Source: Anaerolineales bacterium UBA3940
Lineage (GTDB): Bacteria > Chloroflexota > Anaerolineae > Aggregatilineales > UBA3940
DNA length: 14,374 bases
Direction of reading: 5' to 3'
Assembly: GCA_002385675.1 (NCBI GenBank)
Contig: DGDY01000072.1
Location: 1 to 14,374 of the forward strand
This document shows, in pieces, positions 6,004 to 12,593 of the stretch; the stretch's first letter is position 1; the number at the start of each line of letters is the position of its first letter. Both the position numbers and the translations under genes were made by a program. Below the pieces are notes generated by a model. It was not told the DNA's origin, did not search any database, and saw only the letters and a list, made by a program, of their open reading frames with translations.

Positions 6004-6083
6004 TTCCGACCAGTTGAGGGGTGAGAGATGGGAGGGCGGGAGGTTGCCAGAGCGGGAAGTTACGAGAGCAGGTCACCCCCCGC

Positions 6084-6455
6084 CTAGGCGAAATTGGCCT
6101 TCAGCACATTGATCTGGTGGTCCAGCTCGGCGAGCATCCGCACCAGAATGATCTCCTGCATATGCAGGCGCTCGCGCTCGGCGGCAAGCTGGTTGTACTC
6201 GTCAACGCTCCGCTGGAACGCCTCGTTCCATTCGCGGTAAAGGGCGAGGCGCTCTTCCTCCGACAGGTTGTCGGAGTCCAGCCTGGAGAGATACTGCTCG
6301 TTCAGCGCGTTGTGTTTGGCCTGGTAGCTCTCCATCGACCTGGCGACGGACTGGCTGGCGGCCTGCACTGCGTCCAGATCGGCCATCGTGCGGTCGCGCT
6401 TGATCTCGAGCATCGAGAGCTGCGCGGCAAATTGATCGTTTTGTCTAACTTCCAC
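6084..6455 (-). CDS. Coiled-coil protein of unknown function (123 aa)
   Basis: A 123-aa acidic, all-helical protein without signal peptide or membrane segment. Hydrophobic residues recur with 3-4 spacing through most of its length (for example MLEIKRDRTMADLDAV at 15-30 and ILVRMLAELDHQINVLKA at 103-120). This predicts a helical hairpin or long coiled coil with a break near DNLSEEER (62-69). No Cys is present. The start is a GTG at 6455, with a purine-rich GATGGGG about eight bases upstream; a later ATG at residue 15 is possible. It lies 91 bases downstream of the site-2 protease gene on the same strand, so co-transcription is possible. I do not recognise a family. Confidence 0.6.
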   Translation of the reverse strand: MEVRQNDQFAAQLSMLEIKRDRTMADLDAVQAASQSVARSMESYQAKHNALNEQYLSRLDSDNLSEEERLALYREWNEAFQRSVDEYNQLAAERERLHMQEIILVRMLAELDHQINVLKANFA

Positions 6456-6546
6456 CGTGATAACCCCATCCGCTCATTAATAACCGAACGTTATGGCGTA
6501 GTTTTTACCGTATGACTGCCGGGCAGGGCAAAAACTTCCGCCGCCC

Positions 6547-7890
6547 TCACACCAGCGTCTGCAGAAGCGCTGCCGTCGGGCCGGGGTCGATGACGATGGG
6601 CTGCGGAGTGAAGATCAGCACAAAGATAACCAGCATCGCCACGCCGAGCGCCTTGCGCGGGGCGTCCAGCTCGGTGATCTCATCGAGGACCGGCGCGTGC
6701 CGCCGCGCGAGGAAGAGGATGAGCAGAATCCACAGCCACCAGCCGCTCCAGCCGAAGGGCAGGTTGGCTATACCGGCGTCGTTCAGCGCCCCGGCGAGCG
6801 CCAGCACCGCAAGCACGCCGATGATGGGCCAGCGCAGCATCTGCGCCCGGTGCCCGAACAGGCCGTACACCACGTGACCGCCGTCCAACTGGCCGACCGG
6901 GATCAGGTTCAGCATCGTGACGAGGAAGCCCGCCCAGGCGGCAAAGGCGACCGGGTGAACCCATACGTCAAGGTCGCCGCTGGGGAGCACCTGCCCGAAC
7001 ACGAGGTACTTCAGCGCCATGTAGGCGAGCGATTGGCCCTCCTGAAAGAAGATGGTGTTGTCGCGGATAGGCTCCGGTACCTGCTCAAGGAACATCTCCC
7101 GCGTGCCGACCTCCGAGAGCGACAGGCCGATGAGCATCACCGGCACGGCGACGATCAGCCCGGCGAGCGGCCCGGCGATGCCGATATCGAACTGGATCCG
7201 GCGGTTGGGGGCAGGCTCGCGCATGGCGATCACCGCGCCCATCGTGCCGAGGATGTTGATCGGCAGGGGGATGAAGAACGGCAGCGTCACGTCCACGTTG
7301 TGACGGCGAGCCATGATGTAGTGGCCCATCTCGTGCGCGCCGAGGATGCCGAGCAGCGCCAGTGTGTACAGCGCGCCGGTCAGCAGCGCCTCTCGCAGTT
7401 CGGCGGGGGTGGGCATAAGCTCGGCGGCGGGGCCGGTCGCCGGGACGCCGAACACCTGCACCGCGATCACGTCGATCACCGAGACGTAAAGCTCCTGCTG
7501 CACGCCGATGTAGAACACGCTCAGAATGGTGGCGATGAGCAGGCCGATGTTCAGCCAGGGGATCGAACGCTCGCGGCCCCGGTACACGCCGGGGAGGGCG
7601 CGAATCACTTCGAGACCGTCCTCGCGGCGGAGTTGCGGCGTGTACCCCGCTGCCTCGAACTGCGGGCGCAGGGTGGCGAAGGCCTGCTCGGCGGGCACCA
7701 GGAGGCGTCCGCGAAAGCGAAGCGGCTGCTCCCGCGTGGGCGGGGTGATGTCCTCGATATTCATCACGGCGGCAACTGCCCGGCGCAGGTCGCCATCATA
7801 GTCGGGGCGAGGTGTCGGGAACGGGGCAGTGCGCTGCTCCGCGAAGTCTTCTTCTTCAAAAGGCCAGTTGCGTGGTGACTCGTTACTCAT
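6547..7890 (-). CDS. Site-2 protease family (M50) intramembrane zinc metalloprotease
   Basis: A 447-aa polytopic membrane protease. A soluble N-terminal region (1-110) includes a small domain at about 58-100 (RGRLLVPAEQAFATLRPQFE). Membrane segments follow at about 112-130, 168-190, 210-222, 235-258, 313-331, 352-370, 379-395 and 414-429. The active-site HEMGH is at 186-190, and the third zinc ligand is in NLIPVGQLDGGH (328-339, Asp336). These mark the M50 family, whose members cut membrane-anchored regulators within the bilayer. The arrangement resembles the cyanobacterial/plastid EGY-like branch, with no PDZ domain visible. The ATG at 7890 is chosen over an adjacent TTG at 7893 because AAGGAG is then five bases away. 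No anti-sigma factor or other obvious substrate is adjacent. Confidence 0.92.
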   Translation of the reverse strand: MSNESPRNWPFEEEDFAEQRTAPFPTPRPDYDGDLRRAVAAVMNIEDITPPTREQPLRFRGRLLVPAEQAFATLRPQFEAAGYTPQLRREDGLEVIRALPGVYRGRERSIPWLNIGLLIATILSVFYIGVQQELYVSVIDVIAVQVFGVPATGPAAELMPTPAELREALLTGALYTLALLGILGAHEMGHYIMARRHNVDVTLPFFIPLPINILGTMGAVIAMREPAPNRRIQFDIGIAGPLAGLIVAVPVMLIGLSLSEVGTREMFLEQVPEPIRDNTIFFQEGQSLAYMALKYLVFGQVLPSGDLDVWVHPVAFAAWAGFLVTMLNLIPVGQLDGGHVVYGLFGHRAQMLRWPIIGVLAVLALAGALNDAGIANLPFGWSGWWLWILLILFLARRHAPVLDEITELDAPRKALGVAMLVIFVLIFTPQPIVIDPGPTAALLQTLV

Positions 7891-7930
7891 CAATGCTCCT
7901 TCGCTGCCGGTGACAGCAAGCTACCCCTAG

Positions 7931-7936
7931 ATTGTA
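7931..7936 (-). promoter_or_regulatory. Possible -10 element for the site-2 protease gene
   Basis: The minus strand reads GCGATACAAT, with TACAAT 40 bases upstream of the ATG at 7890. No matching -35 hexamer was found. The flanking GCGA resembles the element before the SH3b lipoprotein gene (GCGATATACT at 10091-10100). Confidence 0.35.
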
Positions 7937-7988
7937 TCGCATTGTGGCGGGGGTTCAGCCTGAGCGGGGGAGGGGGAGCACAAACAGC

Positions 7989-8009
7989 GCCGCGACTGAA
8001 CGTCGTGGC
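7989..8009 (+). repeat. Palindromic repeat family A, copy 2
   Basis: GCCGCGAC (7989-7996) and GTCGTGGC (8002-8009) pair with one G-U, around loop TGAAC. It differs from the reverse complement of copy 1 (3983-4003) at two of 21 positions. Confidence 0.7.
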
Positions 8010-8029
8010 TATTGGTGTCGCCGACGTGT

Positions 8030-8058
8030 GTAGGGGCGGCTCTGACAGCCGCCCCTAC
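8030..8058 (+). repeat. Palindromic repeat family B, copy 1 (GTAGGGGCGG type)
   Basis: A perfect 12-bp stem: GTAGGGGCGGCT (8030-8041) with AGCCGCCCCTAC (8047-8058), loop CTGAC. There is no T-run on either side, so it is not a standard terminator. The GTAGGGGCGG arm recurs at 14240 and 14320, and GTAGGGGC on the minus strand at 8112-8105. Confidence 0.75.
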
Positions 8059-8096
8059 GGGTAGATATCAGATCGTGATCAATCGTTGCGAGCGGC

Positions 8097-8112
8097 GGGG
8101 TGCAGCCCCTAC
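8097..8112 (-). repeat. Short family-B-like hairpin overlapping a stop codon
   Basis: On the minus strand GTAGGGGC (8112-8105) begins a hairpin GGGG, loop CTGCA, CCCC (8109-8097). Its TAG is the stop codon of the GerMN lipoprotein gene. It lies 47 bases from family B copy 1 in opposite orientation. Confidence 0.55.
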
Positions 8113-9611
8113 CGCAGCGAGAGCGCGTCCTCGATGGGCTGGCCGTTGAGCGTCACCACGACGGCATCGACCGTATCGAACTGGGTGGCGGTCGCTTCGA
8201 TCTGCGCGAGGACGCGCGGGTTATCGCACACGCCGCCGAGCAGCAGGTCGCCACGGAGCGCGATTGTCGCCGTGCCATTGTCGATGCTCACGCGCTCGAT
8301 CGTCAGGTTGGACTGCGCAAAGACGTTGTACAGCCCCAGCGGCTCGTAGAGCGACGGGTCAAGCGTGAAAAGCGCCCCCAGAGCGGACTGGAGCGGCGCG
8401 CCAGGTGTCGCGGCGGGCTGCTCGATGGCGACGAGGCTGTCACCGCAGCCGAAGCCGCCTTCGGTCTCCGGCGCTACCAGATAGACCTGCACTACGCTAC
8501 CGACCGCCTGCGCCTGCGGCGCAAGCCCCCCCTGCGCGCCGCCGGTGATCGTCTCCAGCGGCTCGCCGTTAATGGTGATCTCCACCTCGTTCACGTCGTC
8601 GAACTGGAGCGCGGTCTGCTCAAGCTGCGTGCGGAAGCGGGGCAGGTCGCACTCGCCCGCGATCTCCACGTGCCCCTCGAACGCGATGCGGGCCACGCCG
8701 TCGCCGCTCACCTCCGCGCTGCGCAGCCGCAGTTCGGACTGGTACAGCGAGTTGTAAAGCTGCGTCCGCCCGTAGAACTCGCTCTGGACGCCTGCTAGCT
8801 GCTGCATGGCGTCGGTCAGAGGCTCGAGCGTCGGGTCCAGGTGGAGCAGGACGGGCATCAGGCTGTCGTTGCAGCCGAAGAGGCGGCCCAGCCTGCCCGC
8901 GTCGTCACGCAGCACCATGTACATGAACACCTCTTCGACCGTGCCCGGTCCGCCGGGGGTGGGCGCCTGCACCGGATCGCCCGCGATCACCGCATTGAGC
9001 GGCTCGCCGTTGATCAGGAATTCGACGCCCGGCACGTCGTCAAACTGGAGCGCGGTCTGCTCAAGCTGGGCGCGGATGCGCGGCGAGTCGCAGGTGCCGC
9101 CCAGCACCAGATCGCCCTCAAGCGCAATGATGGTGCGGTCCGGTTCCATCTGAATGCCTGCCACGGTCAGATCGGACTGGTACAGGGCGTTGTACAGCCC
9201 CGACTGCCCGTAGAACTCCTCATCGATGGCGAGTAGCGCGCTCAGCGCCGCCTCAAGCGGTGGGAGGGATGGATCCAGTTCGACCTCGACGGGCACGAGG
9301 GCATCCCCGCAGCCGATGCTCTCGCCCTCCTCGCCGCCCGCTTCCAGCGCGATGAGGTAAAGCCGTGCGGTATCGCCCTCGTCGGCAGGCGCATCGGTGG
9401 CCTCAGGCTCGGCGGTTGGCTCGGTCGTGACTGTGGCCTGCTCCTCGGTGACCGCCGGCGCGGATGTGTCGGTCGCCGCTTCCTGAGGCTCCACGGTGAC
9501 GACGGGGGTATCCGCGGCGGGCGTCTCGACTGCGCCCGGCCCGGCGGTGCATCCGACCGCTACAAGCAGCGCGAGGCCAATCAGCGCCGCGATAGACAGA
9601 TTGCGTTTCAC
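8109..9611 (-). CDS. Lipoprotein with three GerMN-like repeats
   Basis: A 500-aa predicted lipoprotein. The signal peptide is MKRNLSIAALIGLALLVAVG with Cys21 as the lipidation site, so it should be anchored outside the cytoplasmic membrane. A Thr/Ala/Glu-rich linker (22-82) leads to three tandem repeats at about 84-209, 230-355 and 375-495. Each repeat has a [YFL]GC[GN]D[SA]L motif, an LYN...QS[DNE]L block, a second Cys in G[TEV]CD, the helix QLEQTALQFDDV (QIEATATQFDTV in the third), and an ending INGEPL or LNGQPI. That layout matches the GerMN domain of spore-germination/GerM-like proteins. The Cys pairs are 101/174, 247/321 and 389/462, spaced 73-74, and probably form one disulphide per repeat. 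The GTG at 9611 has GGAGGAGGA just upstream; a TTG at 9632 lies before that site and is rejected. The role is unknown, probably binding or scaffolding in the envelope. Confidence 0.85.
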   Translation of the reverse strand: MKRNLSIAALIGLALLVAVGCTAGPGAVETPAADTPVVTVEPQEAATDTSAPAVTEEQATVTTEPTAEPEATDAPADEGDTARLYLIALEAGGEEGESIGCGDALVPVEVELDPSLPPLEAALSALLAIDEEFYGQSGLYNALYQSDLTVAGIQMEPDRTIIALEGDLVLGGTCDSPRIRAQLEQTALQFDDVPGVEFLINGEPLNAVIAGDPVQAPTPGGPGTVEEVFMYMVLRDDAGRLGRLFGCNDSLMPVLLHLDPTLEPLTDAMQQLAGVQSEFYGRTQLYNSLYQSELRLRSAEVSGDGVARIAFEGHVEIAGECDLPRFRTQLEQTALQFDDVNEVEITINGEPLETITGGAQGGLAPQAQAVGSVVQVYLVAPETEGGFGCGDSLVAIEQPAATPGAPLQSALGALFTLDPSLYEPLGLYNVFAQSNLTIERVSIDNGTATIALRGDLLLGGVCDNPRVLAQIEATATQFDTVDAVVVTLNGQPIEDALSLR

Positions 9612-9716
9612 GGGGCGTCCTCCTCCTCTCAAGCCCGGACCTCATGCCTGCCAGCCCGGGCGGCGTGTGGTAGAGCAATCCCGGCGGATGTCACCGCCAG
9701 GGCGATTATCACCTTT

Positions 9717-9722
9717 ATTGTA
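9717..9722 (-). promoter_or_regulatory. Possible -10 element for the GerMN lipoprotein gene
   Basis: The minus strand reads GTTATACAAT about 105 bases upstream of the GTG at 9611. The -35 region is not recognisable. The support is weak, and the leader would be long. Confidence 0.3.
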
Positions 9723-9789
9723 TAACGAAGACGCTTCCGTGCATGTTCCGCCTGGGGATTTGTGCTGGTTGGGACCTCTCCATGCAAGC

Positions 9790-9809
9790 CGCCGGCTTAC
9801 AAGCTGGCG
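9790..9809. repeat. Palindrome around GGCTTACAAGC
   Basis: CGCCGGCTT (9790-9798) pairs with AAGCTGGCG (9801-9809) with one G-U pair and a tight AC centre. It is in non-coding sequence with no T-run after it. From memory it resembles dispersed palindromes of other high-GC genomes. Confidence 0.5.
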
Positions 9810-9904
9810 ATACGACAGTTTTGCAAAGGTGCATTAATCAGCGCCCAGCCCCTTCCCCGTGTGAGGATCTGTGTGTGTCGGCTGCCGCTGGAACCCCCAC
9901 CCAA

Positions 9905-9945
9905 CCTCCCCCTTGCAAGGGGGAGGAGGTGATCCGAAGGATCAC
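9905..9945. repeat. Two adjacent perfect palindromes
   Basis: The first is a 22-base perfect palindrome (9905-9926) with centre CCTTGCAAGG flanked by C5 and G5 runs. The second is GTGATCC (9929-9935) with GGATCAC (9939-9945) around a GAA triloop, two bases further on. The first type, preceded by a CCCCCACCC stretch, resembles dispersed intergenic repeats common in bacterial genomes. Neither is followed by a T-run. Confidence 0.65.
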
Positions 9946-10094
9946 TCGTGGCATTTTTGGCAGCCATTTGGCAGACAGGGTAAAAAGGCGAAGCGATCAA
10001 ACCAGGCAGGCGTAGGCCGCCGCCGGGCAAGCCATCACCACGCGGGGCGGGGAAACCGCCCGAACGGGTAGTGGTCGGGTCCAGAGCGGCGCGA

Positions 10095-10100
10095 TATACT
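10095..10100 (+). promoter_or_regulatory. -10 element abutting the start codon (leaderless transcript)
   Basis: TATACT ends seven bases before the first ATG (10108). A transcript starting at the usual distance would begin at, or within a base of, that A. No Shine-Dalgarno sequence lies between (GTCCGGC). The -35 region (TGGTCG at 10072-10077) is weak. Confidence 0.55.
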
Positions 10101-10107
10101 GTCCGGC

Positions 10108-11754
10108 ATGATGCGACTGTTAAAGAATTTGTCCTCAACACGAAAGCTATCGCATCTCGCTGTCGTGGTATTGCTGTCGCTGGGGCTCACGGCATGCGGG
10201 GTGATCGCACTGCCGTTTGGCCCGCGGCAGAGCAGCGCGGATATTGCCGCCGGTGTATCGGATGGGAGCGGGCTCGCGCGGGTGGAAACCTCAGCGGGCG
10301 TGATCGACTTCCAGGTAACATCGGGGCTGACGGGCGAGCGCCTGGAAGGTATCCGGGTGCGCGTCGCGGTGGTCGGCAATACGCGCCTGCTGCTCGCAGA
10401 AGACCCGACACGGAACCATCTTCCGGTCGCCGTGCCTGTGACGGGCGAGGCGACGGTGCGGCGGCTGGTCATGCCGCCCCTCTCCGATACCGGCTATAAC
10501 CTCACGTCGGCGATCGGCACGCTGAACCTGCGCGACCTGACGAAGCTCGACACGACGCTTGACGAGGCGGCCATCCGCGACCGGCTCAACCGGGGGCCGA
10601 ACGAGGCTGTGCTGCTTTATATGTACAACCCGGCCCGCCCGCTTGCGCTGACCAACGCCGCGCTGGAAGTCTACTCGACACCGTTCCCCAATGTGAGCGT
10701 GCTGCGCGCGCCGGGCGAGCCGCCCGACGCCGAACTGGCGCTGGTCGTCGCCTCGCTGGAGCACGCTGCATACGAGACCTGGTCGAACCGCAACATCGAC
10801 CGCTACCTGGCGGGGCGCATCGGGCAGCCGGGGGGAACCGACCTGCGTGGCGACCTCGCCTTCCGCTGGTCGTACCCGGTTTACGACGTATTCCCTGACG
10901 ACGAACCGCTTGAGGCGGGCGAAGAGGAGACGGTGACGCTGCGCATTAACTGGCGCTCGCAGAACCCCGACCCGCCGCCGCCCTGGAGTTTCCTCGTCAG
11001 CGTGGACAGTGAGCACCTGACGGTCCAGCCGGAGGCGTTCCAACTGGGGCCGGACTCGCCGCCCGCCGAGGTGCAGGTCAGCATCAACCGCGAGGGGCTT
11101 GCGGCAGGCGAGTACGATGCGACGCTGTTCATCCAGCCGTACAGCGAGGCGTTCGGCATGATCGAGCAGGGCTTCGAGCGCCGCATGACCTTCACCGTGG
11201 GGCAGGCGGAGCCGACGCCAACGCCTGGCCCGCAGCTTGAGGCGCTGTCCATCGAGCCGGAGGAGGTGCGCGTCGGTCAGGAGATGACCGTCACGGCGTC
11301 GGGCTTTGAGCCGGGCGAGCCGGTGCTGTTTGAGTTCATCGGCCCGGAGCACGCCATCCGCGACACGCTCCAGCTTGCGGACGATCAGGGCAACTTCACC
11401 TACCTGGTGGACCTCAGCCCGGTGCCTCCCGGCGAGTACATGCTGCGCGTAACCGGCTCGCAGAGCGGCGTCTCCGGCGAGCAGACGGTGCGGGTCGGCG
11501 AGGAAATCCCCGATGCGATAGTCCGCTCCGAGGAGCTTAACCTGCGCACCGGGCCGGGCTACGACTACCCGGCGATCGACGTGCTGGTGAAGGGGGACGA
11601 GCTGACCGTGGTCGCCGTCAACTGGGACGACACATGGCTGGAGGTCCAGACGAAAACGGGCCGCCAGGGCTGGGTGGTTGCCGATCTGGTCGAGCTGAAC
11701 ATCAGCCTGGAGAACGTGCCCTGGAACTCGAAGTTCCCCAACCCGGACCTGTAG
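10108..11754 (+). CDS. Lipoprotein with Ig-like domains and C-terminal SH3b domain
   Basis: A 548-aa predicted lipoprotein. After a basic N-terminus and hydrophobic stretch (17-29), LTAC places the lipidated Cys at 30. Residues 60-245 form an unassigned region. Residues 255-365 are beta-rich and look like an Ig-type fold; then comes a Pro/Thr linker (PTPTPGP, 369-375). A second Ig-like domain (376-464) contains SIEPEEVRVGQEMTVTASGF. A bacterial SH3 domain (about 470-530) has NLRTGPGYDYPAIDVLVKGD and GWVVADLVEL. SH3b domains commonly bind cell-wall or surface ligands, so an envelope role is likely. Two ATG codons are adjacent (10108 and 10111) and no ribosome binding site is present; with TATACT at 10095-10100 this suggests leaderless translation. 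A strong terminator follows at 11778-11808. Confidence 0.85.
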   Translation: MMRLLKNLSSTRKLSHLAVVVLLSLGLTACGVIALPFGPRQSSADIAAGVSDGSGLARVETSAGVIDFQVTSGLTGERLEGIRVRVAVVGNTRLLLAEDPTRNHLPVAVPVTGEATVRRLVMPPLSDTGYNLTSAIGTLNLRDLTKLDTTLDEAAIRDRLNRGPNEAVLLYMYNPARPLALTNAALEVYSTPFPNVSVLRAPGEPPDAELALVVASLEHAAYETWSNRNIDRYLAGRIGQPGGTDLRGDLAFRWSYPVYDVFPDDEPLEAGEEETVTLRINWRSQNPDPPPPWSFLVSVDSEHLTVQPEAFQLGPDSPPAEVQVSINREGLAAGEYDATLFIQPYSEAFGMIEQGFERRMTFTVGQAEPTPTPGPQLEALSIEPEEVRVGQEMTVTASGFEPGEPVLFEFIGPEHAIRDTLQLADDQGNFTYLVDLSPVPPGEYMLRVTGSQSGVSGEQTVRVGEEIPDAIVRSEELNLRTGPGYDYPAIDVLVKGDELTVVAVNWDDTWLEVQTKTGRQGWVVADLVELNISLENVPWNSKFPNPDL

Positions 11755-11777
11755 CGAGAATCCATGCTAATCTACGA

Positions 11778-11808
11778 CAGGGTGGGCTGCGTTGCCCACC
11801 CTGTTTTT
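11778..11808 (+). terminator. Rho-independent terminator of the SH3b lipoprotein gene
   Basis: CAGGGTGGGC (11778-11787) pairs perfectly with GCCCACCCTG (11794-11803) around TGCGTT and is followed directly by TTTTT. It starts 24 bases after the stop codon. Confidence 0.93.
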
Positions 11809-11837
11809 GATCCCCTTCGTCGCTGTCTGTGCTGCTG

Positions 11838-11846
11838 TGCTAGAAT
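11838..11846 (+). promoter_or_regulatory. Extended -10 promoter for the RibD-C/DHFR-like gene
   Basis: TGCTAGAAT, identical to the element before the creatininase-family gene (456-464, minus). It lies 40 bases upstream of the ATG at 11886 and just after a terminator. There is no good -35. Confidence 0.55.
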
Positions 11847-11885
11847 AAATCATTATGGAATGTCGCCGGACTGGAGGAGCAGGCA

Positions 11886-12422
11886 ATGGGCAAGGTCATC
11901 CTGTACATCGCCACCAGCCTCGACGGTTACATCGCGCGGGCGGATGGCGCTATCGACTGGCTGAACAAGTACGAGGGGGGCGGTGAGGACTACGGCTACG
12001 CCGAGTTCATTAAGAACGTCGGCAGCGTGATCGTCGGCGGCAAGACCTACCGGCAGGTGCTGGGCTTCGATGACGGCTGGTCGATGCCGCGCGTCGAGAC
12101 GGTCGTGATCACGCGGCAGGAGCTTGACGCCCCACCCGGCGCGCCCGTCCGGGCTTATTCCGGCGACATGAAGGCGCTTGTGGACGAACTGAAGGGCAGG
12201 TCTGACAAGGACATCTGGCTGATGGGCGGCGGCGAGATCATTGCGCTGTTCGTCCGCGACCGGCTGATCGATGAGTACATGGTATTTGTCGTGCCGGTGC
12301 TGCTGGGCGAGGGTATCCCGCTGTTCCCGCCGGGCGCGCACGAGGACATGACACTGAAGGTCATCGACGTGCACCGCTATAACGACGGTATGGTGAAACT
12401 GCACTACGAGTGCTGCGCCTGA
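11886..12422 (+). CDS. Dihydrofolate reductase family protein (RibD C-terminal domain-like)
   Basis: A 178-aa cytoplasmic protein of the RibD-C/DHFR-like fold, which uses NADPH. ATSLDGYIA at 9-17 is the N-terminal signature, GGKTY at 51-55 follows, and WLMGGGEI at 111-118 is the nucleotide-binding glycine loop. PVLLGEGIPLFP at 137-148 closes the fold. Single-domain members of this group (YyaP/YwjB type) are common, and their natural substrate is usually unknown. It lacks a deaminase domain, so it is not a full RibD, and it is unlikely to be the main folate enzyme. The ATG has GGAGGAG about six bases upstream. The gene has its own promoter (11838-11846). The next gene also has one, so they are probably separate units. 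Confidence 0.88.
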   Translation: MGKVILYIATSLDGYIARADGAIDWLNKYEGGGEDYGYAEFIKNVGSVIVGGKTYRQVLGFDDGWSMPRVETVVITRQELDAPPGAPVRAYSGDMKALVDELKGRSDKDIWLMGGGEIIALFVRDRLIDEYMVFVVPVLLGEGIPLFPPGAHEDMTLKVIDVHRYNDGMVKLHYECCA

Positions 12423-12512
12423 ACCCCCGCGAGCGGCTCCTTCGCCGGGTCGCCGCATCCCTGCGCGTGGCTCGGTGTTATTGCCAGTGTGCCGATACAG
12501 GTTTGTCCTCTC

Positions 12513-12540
12513 TTGACGGTCGATCTCGCGGGGATATACT
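12513..12540 (+). promoter_or_regulatory. Sigma70-type promoter for the squalene/phytoene synthase gene
   Basis: TTGACG (12513-12518), a 16-base spacer and TATACT (12535-12540). The predicted start is near 12547, giving a leader of about 47 bases before the GTG at 12594. This rules out the longer in-frame reading that would start upstream at 12489. Confidence 0.7.
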
Positions 12541-12593
12541 CGAAAGTATCCCACTACCACAATCCATCGCTAGTTAAACGAGGAAGCACCACT

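Larger units (their letters stand above)
5733..6083. other. Intergenic region dominated by an RNA-like fold
   Basis: This gap of about 350 bases holds the three-way junction inverted repeats at 5886-6003 and, to the right, purine-rich unique sequence. A reading frame crossing it (5825-6112, +) has no family resemblance and no good ribosome binding site. No protein gene is called. Confidence 0.6.
9612..10107. other. Intergenic region between divergent lipoprotein genes
   Basis: This 496-base gap carries a possible -10 for the left gene (9717-9722), three palindromes (9790-9809, 9905-9926 and 9929-9945) and the -10 for the right gene (10095-10100). The stretch 9950-10090 is GC-rich without an obvious gene. 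Open frames here are low-complexity readings of the repeats. Confidence 0.6.

Noticed and set aside
5825..6112. 95-aa open frame on the plus strand
   Set aside because: It reads through the inverted repeats at 5886-6003, has no ribosome binding site and no recognisable domain.
6527..6547. Terminator of the site-2 protease gene
   Set aside because: AGGGC and GCCCT arms are only five bases long, and the T-run lies inside the loop and not after the stem.
6697..7878. 393-aa open frame on the plus strand
   Set aside because: Antisense to the site-2 protease gene. It is His/Asp/Arg-rich without domain resemblance, whereas the minus strand has HEMGH and LDGGH in the correct order.
7989..8058. CRISPR array or terminator
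   Set aside because: The palindromes are not evenly spaced direct repeats with spacers, and no T-run follows either stem.
10291..11352. 353-aa open frame on the minus strand
   Set aside because: Shadow of the SH3b lipoprotein gene. The plus strand has signal peptide, lipobox, SH3b motif and terminator.
12489..12593. N-terminal extension of the squalene/phytoene synthase
   Set aside because: It would begin upstream of the promoter at 12513-12540 and adds residues with no family resemblance. GTG at 12594 has a ribosome binding site.
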